44,350 nt of DNA. It comes from Microbacteriaceae bacterium (lineage in GTDB: Bacteria; Actinomycetota; Actinomycetes; Actinomycetales; Microbacteriaceae). The notes beneath the pieces were generated by a model. That model was not told the DNA's origin and did not search any database. It worked only from the letters and a program-made list of their open reading frames with translations. This document shows positions 1 to 6,763 of the stretch, piece by piece; within the stretch, counting starts at the first letter, position 1; each line of letters opens with the position of its first letter. The position numbers and the translations under genes are program-made. Location: positions 1 to 44,350 of the forward strand of contig JAODAR010000015.1 of the NCBI GenBank assembly GCA_025463545.1, given 5' to 3'.

Positions 1-176
1 GATACCTTCGCGATTTCCGGCTTGAGCAGGTGCACAAAGAACTCTTGGCCGCCGAGCCCGGTGCCGTGACAGTGACGGAAGTAGCAGCGCGTTGGGGATT
101 CGTGCATCTCGGCCGCTTCGCGGCCGCCTACCGGCAACGGTTCGCCGAACGCCCCTCGGACACAATCAATCGCTGA
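1..176 (+). pseudogene. AraC-type regulator, C-terminal half of HTH domain (partial)
   Basis: Reading from base 3, the frame gives YLRDFRLEQVHKELL, then TVTEVAARWGFVHLGRF and AYRQRFAERPS, and stops with TGA at 174-176. This is the second helix-turn-helix of an AraC/XylS DNA-binding domain, with the usual WGF-hLGRFaaaYrqrFgerPS ending. The first half of the domain is not to the left but at the right end of the window (44157-44350), where the frame ends in SPMRYL. Overlapping the shared terminal GATACCT rejoins the halves in frame. Because the right-hand part lacks the ligand-binding N-terminal region, the joined gene would encode only a DNA-binding domain, so it is called a gene fragment. Confidence 0.8.
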
Positions 177-637
177 GCGCCCCCTCTCAAAGTTCTGCGT
201 GGGCGCGTTAGTCGGTTGTCCCCGCTCCACCTTCTGATGCCCGTAGCCTCCCCAGCCGCGCCGTGCAACCTGATCGCGCTTCGATCCAGCCCCTCGAGGA
301 GCCTGAGCAGCGGCAGAGAAGCCCAACAGGCGGACATAGTGTCGGCGGTGATCTTTCGTTTTTCGCTAGGACCGCCGCCCACCGTGCAGCCGGGGTCGCC
401 GCTATCGGTCTGGGATTCGTCCCTACGGTAGGGCCGTGCGGTAGGCACCGCGCACCACGGAAACGGCTCAACATGTCCCGCACACCAAACTCGCTCAGCT
501 CGCGGGCGGCCGCTCCGTGACCGTGCTTCTCCGGCCAGCAGGCGACGTCGGGGCGGCCACGTGCCAACCGCTACCGACGCCACCGCCCGTTAGGAGCCCT
601 TCCCGCCCGTGATGGTCTGTTGGCTCATGGTCGCCAA
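177..637. other. Intergenic stretch without a recognised gene
   Basis: About 460 bases between the AraC fragment and the 3' end of the enolase-superfamily gene. Several frames stay open on both strands, as expected for GC-rich DNA, but none has a recognisable product, a good ribosome binding site or family motifs. It is probably decayed sequence like the other inter-cassette gaps. Confidence 0.5.
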
Positions 638-638
638 C
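619..638 (-). terminator. Possible weak hairpin at end of the enolase-superfamily gene
   Basis: GTTGGC (619-624) and GCCAAC (633-638) form a 6-bp stem with an 8-nt loop that runs into the stop codon of the minus-strand gene. There is no T tract. It could be a weak terminator or chance. Confidence 0.25.
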
Positions 639-1831
639 TAGCGGATCATGACGGGGCCGGCGGAATCCACCCGGAAATGATCGACAACGCTCATGTCAAC
701 GTCAATCCCGAGGCCTGGACGGTCCGGGACCCGGACCCGGCCGTCTTCGAGCTGGAAAGTCTCTGTGAGCAGTTCGTCACGAAGGGGGTTTCGCGTTCGA
801 TCGAATTCGACGACCGGCTCGTTCTGAAGCGGGATCGGCACATGGGCATAGGGAGCAAGTGGAAGTGCGCTGCACACCTGCAGGGCAGCTGCGAGAGCGA
901 TGCCCGATCCCCAAACGTGCGGAATGGTGCGTAAGTTGTGCGCCGAGGCGAGGGCCGCAATTTTCTGCACTTCAGAGATTCCGCCGCATACGCAGATGTC
1001 GGGCTGAATGATGTCGACACAGCCATCGCCGATAAAATCTCGGAATCCGTAGCGCGTGTACTCTGCCTCACCGCCCGCGATGGGGATGTCAAGCCGTGAC
1101 CGTACGCGCGCGTATCCAGCGCGGTCCTCCGGCGGCACTGGCTCCTCGAAGAACTGAAACCCCTGACCCTCCAGCACACGCCCCATCGCGACCGCTGTGC
1201 TCGCGTTATAGGCGTGGTTCGCGTCAGCGAGGAGGACAAAGTCATCTCCGAGGGCAGCTCGAACGGTCTCCACCCGCCGGGAGTCCTCGGCCACGGAGAG
1301 GAGACCAACCTTGATCTTTAGCATTCCGAAGCCGTCGGCGGCGTATGCGGATACCGTCTCGGCAAGGGCCGGAAGGTCGCGTGGTGCGTTGAAGTCTGTC
1401 GACCCGTAGTAGCCACCGGTCCCATACGCTTTTACGCTGCGACGGAACCTCCCGCCGATCAGTGACGAAACCGGGACACCGAGCGTTTTCCCCAGGATGT
1501 CCCAGAGCGCGATGTCGATTGCACTGATCGCTTCGACATACGTGCCCTTTTGCCCGAAGTCACGTGTGCGGGCGTACAGCGTCTCCCAGACAACGCCCGG
1601 TGAAGCGTCACCCATGGCCAGCAGCTGTGGCGCGAGCACGTTATCGATGCAGGCACTGACTGGCTCTGCGGGGCCGTACTGCCCCCCTTCACCCCATCCG
1701 CTCACACCGTCCGTGGTGGTCAATCTCACAAGGAGGCTGCTGCGCTCGGGAAACGCCGCCTGTGATGAATAGAAGGTGTCCGCCCCGAGCGGTGACTTAA
1801 GCACGAATGTCTCCACGCGCTCGATTCTCAT
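638..1831 (-). CDS. Enolase-superfamily (mandelate racemase/muconate lactonizing) sugar-acid dehydratase or cycloisomerase
   Basis: A 397-residue protein of the mandelate racemase/muconate lactonizing enzyme family. An N-terminal capping domain is followed by a TIM barrel. Visible active-site elements are the KIK pair (K172, K174), the metal ligands D203 (in LADANHAYN), E229 or E230 (FFEEPVPPED) and E255 (GGEAEYTR), and a D278/H305 dyad (QPDIC; IPHVWGSG), which fits the mandelate racemase subgroup. Related enzymes act on aldonic or aldaric acids (galactonate and glucarate dehydratases, galactarolactone cycloisomerase); the exact substrate cannot be read here. The ATG at 1831 is chosen because AGGAAGGTG lies about 9 nt upstream; an in-frame ATG at 1858 lacks such a site. 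It diverges from a GntP permease, so a sugar acid is the likely substrate. Confidence 0.85.
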   Translation of the reverse strand: MRIERVETFVLKSPLGADTFYSSQAAFPERSSLLVRLTTTDGVSGWGEGGQYGPAEPVSACIDNVLAPQLLAMGDASPGVVWETLYARTRDFGQKGTYVEAISAIDIALWDILGKTLGVPVSSLIGGRFRRSVKAYGTGGYYGSTDFNAPRDLPALAETVSAYAADGFGMLKIKVGLLSVAEDSRRVETVRAALGDDFVLLADANHAYNASTAVAMGRVLEGQGFQFFEEPVPPEDRAGYARVRSRLDIPIAGGEAEYTRYGFRDFIGDGCVDIIQPDICVCGGISEVQKIAALASAHNLRTIPHVWGSGIALAAALQVCSALPLAPYAHVPIPLQNEPVVEFDRTRNPLRDELLTETFQLEDGRVRVPDRPGLGIDVDMSVVDHFRVDSAGPVMIR

Positions 1832-1872
1832 AGATACACCTTCCTGATCTGACAGCATCGTTTGCCGAAGTC

Positions 1873-1902
1873 ACCATAACAGGTCCTCAGAGGACTTGTC
1901 AG
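1873..1902 (-). promoter_or_regulatory. Promoter of the enolase-superfamily gene with palindromic operator in the spacer
   Basis: On the minus strand CTGACA (1902-1897) and TATGGT (1878-1873) are 18 nt apart, a reasonable -35/-10 pair about 40 nt upstream of the start. The spacer is almost exactly filled by the 21-bp palindrome at 1879-1899, a classical position for repression. The promoter assignment is inferred from sequence. Confidence 0.5.
1879..1899. promoter_or_regulatory. 21-bp palindromic operator candidate
   Basis: GTCCTC-A-GAGGAC (1883-1895) is a perfect 13-bp palindrome, extended by ACA at 1879-1881 and TGT at 1897-1899. It is a plausible site for the nearby FadR-type regulator, whose family often binds short dyads of this size. 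Confidence 0.6.
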
Positions 1903-1944
1903 AACCTGCCTACTTGTGCCGCGAGGGTCCGTTCATCCCCTGAT

Positions 1945-1974
1945 TTGACAACGTTCATGAACTCGCCCTACTGT
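1945..1974 (+). promoter_or_regulatory. Promoter of the GntP permease gene with a palindrome in the spacer
   Basis: TTGACA (1945-1950) and TACTGT (1969-1974) are 18 nt apart. The spacer holds a perfect 10-bp palindrome, GTTCATGAAC (1953-1962). A half copy, GTTCAT, lies at 1931-1936. Its sequence differs from the 1879-1899 palindrome, so two regulators or two modes of control may act here. Confidence 0.5.
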
Positions 1975-2086
1975 TTCGACTTATCTGAGGACCGCTTAGA
2001 CATCATGCCCCGCCGGAGTGGCTTACCCGGCACCACTGGGTTCGCCTTTTGCGGGGGAACCGCCAACTCGAAAGAGAGTGACACCG

Positions 2087-3418
2087 ATGTCAGCAGTTTG
2101 GCTGATCGTACTTTTCGTCGTCGTGTTCGTAGCGATTGCACTCCTGATAGTTCGCGTGCGCATCAATCCGGCAATTGCTCTCCTACTCGGCACGGTCGTG
2201 CTCGGGCTCGCCTCCGGCATGTCTTATCAGGACGTCGTAGAGGGAGTGAACCAAGGATTCGGCGCCATCATGGCGGAGGTTGGTCTCTTAATCAGCCTGG
2301 GCGTGATCATGGGCACTCTGATGTCCAGCTATGGCGCAGTGCAGCGCATTGTCGGTGGCATCCTGAAGATGTTCGGCACGAAGGGGGCCCCGTATGCCTT
2401 CAGCCTGACCCTGTCCACCATCACCCCGTCGATCTATTTCGATGTGCTGCTAGTTCTCGTCGCGCCGATCGCACGCACAGTCGCACGACGCACGGGTCGC
2501 CCCGTGGCTTCCCTCGCCGGCCCCGTTGCAATGGGCCTCGCGGCCGGCAACGCTCTGGTCATTCCGGGCTCCGCCATGTTGGCATATATCGGGATGCTGC
2601 AGCTTTCTGCGGGCGAGATCCTGCTGCCTGGCTTCCTCGTGGCGATACCCGCAGTCGTCCTCACTACGTTCCTCTACCTGACGGTGATCGAGCGACTGCG
2701 CTGGTGGAAGCCAGCACTTGACGAGGACCGCCTCGACGAGGCCGTCCCAGAAGAGGAACCATCAGCAGTACGCGGACCGTCGATGCTGGCAGCGGTCGCA
2801 CCTGTGCTCGTGGTGCTTGTACTCATAGTCGCGTCCATAGTCCTGCCGATGTTCGGCCTAGAGCTCCCGGCTGTCGGATTCTTTGGCAGCCCGGTCATCG
2901 CGCTTCTCGCCGGGACCCTCACCGCACTTGTGATCACCGTCGTCCTGAAGGGCCTCACGGCTCAGGAGGTCGAGATCGGCAAGGCACTGGAGACGGTCGG
3001 CACGATCCTGGTCGTGACTGCCGTAGCCGGCTCCCTCGGAGCGATCATTGCGGGGACGGGAATGCAGGAGATCCTCGCCGACCTTCTCGACGCGAACGCC
3101 GCGTTGCCGTTGTTGACAGTCTGGGGCATCGCTGCGGCACTCCGCATGGCAATCGGGGGACAGACAGTCGCGGGCATCACCGCGATCGGTATCATCGCGC
3201 CACTCATCGAACCTTTGGGCCTCTCCCCCATCCTCGTTGTACTTGCCGCAGGCGCAGGTGGTTGCTTCGGCGGCCAGTTCAGCGACAACGCGTTCTGGAT
3301 GCTTCGCAGCCTCTTCGGCTTGTCCACGCGTGGAACACTGAAGACCTACACGCTCGCCCAGTCGATGCTCTCGGTCGTAGTGCTCGCCTTTGTACTGATA
3401 GCCGACATCTTCGTCTGA
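2087..3418 (+). CDS. gntP: GntP-family gluconate/sugar-acid:H+ symporter
   Basis: A 443-residue integral membrane protein with about 12 hydrophobic segments, beginning MSAVWLIVLFVVVFVAIALL. It carries GntP-family features: an early IGLGxxxG-like stretch (residues about 75-90), conserved TPSIYFDVLLVLVAPI, and the C-terminal FSDNAFWMLRSLFGLS segment typical of gluconate permeases. It should import an aldonate such as gluconate or galactonate by proton symport in the cytoplasmic membrane. The start at 2087 is preferred because AAAGAGAGTG precedes it and translation then begins at the first membrane helix; upstream in-frame GTG at 2018 would add a polar extension. It is divergent from the enolase-superfamily gene and convergent with the FadR-type regulator. 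Confidence 0.88.
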   Translation: MSAVWLIVLFVVVFVAIALLIVRVRINPAIALLLGTVVLGLASGMSYQDVVEGVNQGFGAIMAEVGLLISLGVIMGTLMSSYGAVQRIVGGILKMFGTKGAPYAFSLTLSTITPSIYFDVLLVLVAPIARTVARRTGRPVASLAGPVAMGLAAGNALVIPGSAMLAYIGMLQLSAGEILLPGFLVAIPAVVLTTFLYLTVIERLRWWKPALDEDRLDEAVPEEEPSAVRGPSMLAAVAPVLVVLVLIVASIVLPMFGLELPAVGFFGSPVIALLAGTLTALVITVVLKGLTAQEVEIGKALETVGTILVVTAVAGSLGAIIAGTGMQEILADLLDANAALPLLTVWGIAAALRMAIGGQTVAGITAIGIIAPLIEPLGLSPILVVLAAGAGGCFGGQFSDNAFWMLRSLFGLSTRGTLKTYTLAQSMLSVVVLAFVLIADIFV

Positions 3419-3435
3419 TAGACGCCATGAAATAC

Positions 3436-3465
3436 CGGGGCGGTACCTTGCGGGGTGCCGCCCCG
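3436..3465. terminator. Bidirectional hairpin terminator between convergent genes
   Basis: CGGGGCGG (3436-3443) pairs perfectly with CCGCCCCG (3458-3465), and ACC/GGT inside can extend the stem. It sits between the stop of the GntP permease and that of the convergent regulator, where a shared terminator is expected. No clear T tract. Confidence 0.65.
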
Positions 3466-3471
3466 CGGACA

Positions 3472-4161
3472 TTATTGGAGCTCGCGCTGCACCGCGAGCA
3501 CATGCTCTCGAGCACGCTCGGCTGCCGCGTCGGCGTCGCCAGAAACGATTGCCTCTATGAGACCGGTGTGATCATGATGCGCTTTCACGAGCCGACCAGG
3601 CATTCCGATCACCTTCGACGAGTACTCCTCGAACTGCGGCGCCAACGACTCCCACATGTGCAGGAGTAACGGATTCCCACTTGCCTCGGCAACCTGACGA
3701 TGCAGGCGAGCATCGAGCCGGACAAAGTCCTCATTCGAGATGTGAGGATCCCCGGCTGCAGCGATGATCGACTCCAGCGTCTCACGGTGGTGGTCGGTAA
3801 GGCGAAGTGCAGCGAGAGCCGACGCAGACGACTCGATTGCCACGCGCGCTTCAAACAGGTCGCTCATCGTGTAGCCGCCCACAAGTGACTGGTCGAACGC
3901 GACCGCACTCGGGCGTTGATTGACAACGAAAACACCAACGCCATGCGAACTGCGCAGGTAACCAGCGGCCTGCAAAGTGCGCACCGCTTCCCGCATAGAG
4001 CTCCGGCCCACGCCGAACTCGTTCGCAAGCTCTTGCTCGGCAGGCAGCTTCTCGCCTACACGATAGGCACCTTGGGAGATTCGTTCGCGTAGGCGCCGGA
4101 CGACGTCGTCCGACAATCGGGCGCGCCCTGGCGGACGCACCGCGGCTCTCTCCTCTGTCAC
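3472..4161 (-). CDS. FadR-type (GntR family) transcriptional regulator
   Basis: A 229-residue regulator. The N-terminal winged helix (about residues 15-80) contains LSDDVVRRLRERI and EKLPAEQELANEFGVGRSSM, followed by the wing SSHGVGVFV. The C-terminal all-helical FCD domain has the metal-site pattern DARLH, AHHDHTGLIEAI and REHV. Such regulators sense sugar acids or other carboxylates and usually repress neighbouring catabolic genes. The start is a GTG with a close GAGG. It converges on the GntP gene and most likely controls the divergent promoter pair at 1873-1974, which carries palindromes in both spacers. The ligand is unknown; gluconate- or aldarate-type acids fit the neighbours. Confidence 0.88.
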   Translation of the reverse strand: MTEERAAVRPPGRARLSDDVVRRLRERISQGAYRVGEKLPAEQELANEFGVGRSSMREAVRTLQAAGYLRSSHGVGVFVVNQRPSAVAFDQSLVGGYTMSDLFEARVAIESSASALAALRLTDHHRETLESIIAAAGDPHISNEDFVRLDARLHRQVAEASGNPLLLHMWESLAPQFEEYSSKVIGMPGRLVKAHHDHTGLIEAIVSGDADAAAERAREHVLAVQRELQ

Positions 4162-4698
4162 AACCTCATAGTACTCATCGGATGAAGCAACTTGCCGCAG
4201 CCCTCGGAGCCGTGCAGCACGATCGTGAGCGGACGCGATTATGCGGACAGAGTCGAGATCCGTGGACTATCCGTCATTCCAAGCGGGCGTTAACCCGCGT
4301 TCCTGGTCCGCTCTTCTTTCTTGTCGGCTAGGCAATCGACGTCATGCAAACGCCACGAATATGGTTTGTTCGATTCTCTGGCGTTCTGCCGCTGTTGGTG
4401 CGCGGCGCCGATAACGCTCCGCTAGGACAGTGCAGACCTTGTCGCCGGCCACGAGCAGAATCGCCCATCGAGGGTGACGGCCAGCGACGTCGAGACCGTC
4501 GCGGGCCGAGATTCAGTTCGCGCCGGTGGTGAGAACGCACGCGCGTGCCGGTGATGTCCCCGGTGCGAATCCGTCATCGACCTCCATGCGGCCACTGATT
4601 ACCACCAGTCGTCATAGTCGGTTCATGCTGCCACCCCGCCGCGGCCCAAACGGCGGTCCGTTCGGGGCCGCGAGGCAACCAGGAATTGCCGCACTCGT
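4162..4698. other. Intergenic gap, upstream of the FadR-type gene and downstream of cassette A
   Basis: About 540 bases without a recognisable gene. The left part should hold the promoter of the FadR-type regulator, but no convincing -35/-10 pair stands out. The right end holds the terminator-like hairpin at 4640-4672. Short open frames on both strands show no family motif. Confidence 0.5.
4640..4672 (-). terminator. Terminator-like hairpin after the cassette A operon
   Basis: CGCGGCCC (4640-4647) pairs with GGGCCGCG (4665-4672). An inner stem AACGG (4649-4653) / CCGTT (4658-4662) closes on CGGT. It lies about 27 bp past the last stop codon of the long minus-strand operon. No T tract is present. 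Confidence 0.6.
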
Positions 4699-5886
4699 TC
4701 AGAGCAGCGCTGTCTCAACACTCCACGCCGGTTCGATGTCCTGATTCAGTTCGATCTCGAAAGGTTCCTGGTCCGAGAGCGTCCATTCTGGGAGGAAGGT
4801 TTTGTCGCCGCCGTTCATAGCGGACTGGTGCGACAGTATCCCGGAACAGGTGATATTCGCTGCCTGTACGGCGTTGGGGAAGGCCTCTTCTTCCCCGAGC
4901 ACGGCCATCAGTAACCGGTGAGCGAGGTGCGGGTGTGAGCCCCCGTGCCCGCCACCCTGGACGAAGGACCGGTGCTCGGACTCCCCCTCGCCGGTGTAGA
5001 CGCCTCCCGTAGTGAACGCCTGAATAGCACTGGGCAGCCGGCTTGCGAAATCAGGAACTTCGACACTTCCGGCTGTCTCGCCAAGGTACATCACATGTTT
5101 GCCGGCCTCCGTCTGTGACCATTCGAACGAGCGGATGGCACCATAGGCGTCAAAACTTTCGCGATACTCTCGGGCCACAGCCCAAAGGTGACGAGTCACT
5201 TCAGCTCCGAGGTCAGCGTCGAGGAACTTGATGTGGGTCGACTCGATCGCGTATGGCGAGCCGTACTGACTTTTCATTCTTTCGAAAACGGTGCCCGAGC
5301 CTAGGGCCTGCACGTATTCCGCCTGGTGGCGGCCGAGGGCCAGCGTGGGGCTGATCGCGTGTGTGGCGTTGTACATCGGCGGCATGCCGTCCCAGTATGA
5401 CGGCCAGCCGGTCATGTCCTGGTGGTGCGATGCGCGAAGGAACTGCAGCCTGCCGAGTTTGCCGCTGCGGTATTGGTCTTGAATGAAGAGGAACTCGCGA
5501 CTGTAGACCGTGGTTTCCATCATCATGTAGGTCAGCCCGGTACGGCGCTGAGCATCGACGATTCGTTTGCAGTCCTCCACGGATGTCGCCATCGGGATTG
5601 TACAGCCGACATGCTTACCTGCCTCGAGCGCCGCTACAACCTGATCGGCGTGCAGCTGCAGCGGAGTGTTGATATGGATGACATCGATCTCCGGATCCGC
5701 GAGCATCTCGGCGTAGTCGGTGTAGCGGACCGGGACGCCGTAGTGGTCGCCAACCTCGTCGAGCTTCGCCTGGGTGCGCTGGCATATCGCGTACATCTCG
5801 GCGTTCGGGTGCTGCTGGTAGATTGGGATGAACTCGGCGCCGAACTCGAGTCCGACGATTCCCACTTTGAGGATCTGATCTGTCAT
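4699..5886 (-). CDS. Gfo/Idh/MocA-family protein with atypical nucleotide and catalytic motifs
   Basis: A 395-residue protein with the family's two-domain plan: an N-terminal Rossmann fold (KVGIVGLEFGAEFIP, then DVIHINTPLQLHADQVVAALEAGKHV) and a C-terminal alpha/beta domain. Two hallmarks are unusual. The glycine-rich loop reads GLEFG rather than GxGxxG. The strongly conserved EKP is replaced by TIP (residues 96-98, in CTIPMATS), so the usual lysine is absent. Family members normally oxidise or reduce sugar hydroxyls with NAD(P); this one may use the fold differently, for example with bound NAD or a non-redox step on a keto-sugar. It is the last gene of the operon, 40 nt after the SDR gene, with AAAGGAAC before the ATG. 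Confidence 0.85.
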   Translation of the reverse strand: MTDQILKVGIVGLEFGAEFIPIYQQHPNAEMYAICQRTQAKLDEVGDHYGVPVRYTDYAEMLADPEIDVIHINTPLQLHADQVVAALEAGKHVGCTIPMATSVEDCKRIVDAQRRTGLTYMMMETTVYSREFLFIQDQYRSGKLGRLQFLRASHHQDMTGWPSYWDGMPPMYNATHAISPTLALGRHQAEYVQALGSGTVFERMKSQYGSPYAIESTHIKFLDADLGAEVTRHLWAVAREYRESFDAYGAIRSFEWSQTEAGKHVMYLGETAGSVEVPDFASRLPSAIQAFTTGGVYTGEGESEHRSFVQGGGHGGSHPHLAHRLLMAVLGEEEAFPNAVQAANITCSGILSHQSAMNGGDKTFLPEWTLSDQEPFEIELNQDIEPAWSVETALL

Positions 5887-5926
5887 TGCGGTTGTTCCTT
5901 TCTTGAGCTCCGCTGGGGTTGCGGCG

Positions 5927-6763
5927 CTATTTCCTGGTCTCTCCGGCGTCGACCGTCATTTCGAGGCCGGTTACGAACCGAGCCTCGTCCGACAAGAGCC
6001 AGGTGACGGCCGACGTGATGTCGGAAATCTGCACGTTTTGCGGAATCAGCTGCCTATCTCGAAAGCCACTCAACAACTCGGCACGGTCTCCGCCGCCCAG
6101 TTCGACCATCGCCGTGGTCATATCGGTGTCCACTCCTGCCGGAAAGACGGAATTGCATCGAATCCCATGGGGGCCTAGTTCGGCTGCGAGAGCGATGGCC
6201 AGGCCCCGAAGGCCGGTTTTCGCCGCCACGTAGTGACTGAGGTTGGCTACTGCCCGGATGCCTACGCCCGAGTTCACGATCACTATCGCCGCGTGGTCGG
6301 GGCGCTGCAGCAGGTGCGGCACAGTCGCGCGACAGGTGTAGAACACTCCCGACAGGTTGATGTCGAGCATCGTGCGCCAATTCTCGACCGGTAGCTCCCA
6401 CGTCGGGTAAAAGGCATCTGTAATCCCCGCATTCGCCACGACGAGGTCGATTCCGCCGAGCCGTGAGGCGGCGGCGTCCGCGGCCTCACGCAGTCCTTCG
6501 GGATTGCGCACGTCGACCTCAAAGACCTCGGCTCGCGGGCCCAAGGCCCTGATTTCAGCAGCAACAGCGTGGAGTTGCTCACTCGACGCTGTGGCATATG
6601 GAGGATGCTCTACGCGGCCTGCCGCTCCGAGGTCGACGAGCGCTACGTCCGCCCCCTCACTCGCGAGCCGCAATGCGTGACTTCGACCCTGTCCCCGGCC
6701 GGCTCCGGTGATGAAAGCCACACGGCCGTCAAATCGGCGAGCGACCAGCGAGTTAGGCGACAT
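5927..6763 (-). CDS. Short-chain dehydrogenase/reductase, mycofactocin-coupled type
   Basis: A 278-residue SDR. The cofactor loop VAFITGAGRGQGRSHALRL, with the GRGQGRSHA signature, resembles SDRs described as mycofactocin-coupled, which carry a non-exchanging NAD. Further motifs are DVR, NAG (VVANAGITD), the catalytic Ser in IVNSGVG and YxxxK in HYVAAKTGLRG. The C-terminal VTGLEMTVDAGETRK closes the fold. It probably oxidises or reduces a hydroxyl on the sugar-derived intermediate. Its ATG overlaps the end of the GMC gene by 11 nt, so the two should be translated together. Assignment to the mycofactocin class rests on the motif; the mycofactocin genes themselves are not in the window. Confidence 0.85.
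   Translation of the reverse strand: MSPNSLVARRFDGRVAFITGAGRGQGRSHALRLASEGADVALVDLGAAGRVEHPPYATASSEQLHAVAAEIRALGPRAEVFEVDVRNPEGLREAADAAASRLGGIDLVVANAGITDAFYPTWELPVENWRTMLDINLSGVFYTCRATVPHLLQRPDHAAIVIVNSGVGIRAVANLSHYVAAKTGLRGLAIALAAELGPHGIRCNSVFPAGVDTDMTTAMVELGGGDRAELLSGFRDRQLIPQNVQISDITSAVTWLLSDEARFVTGLEMTVDAGETRK

Noticed and set aside
4562..4572. GGTGCGAATCC resembling a tRNA T-arm
   Set aside because: No acceptor stem, D-arm or anticodon arm can be folded around it.
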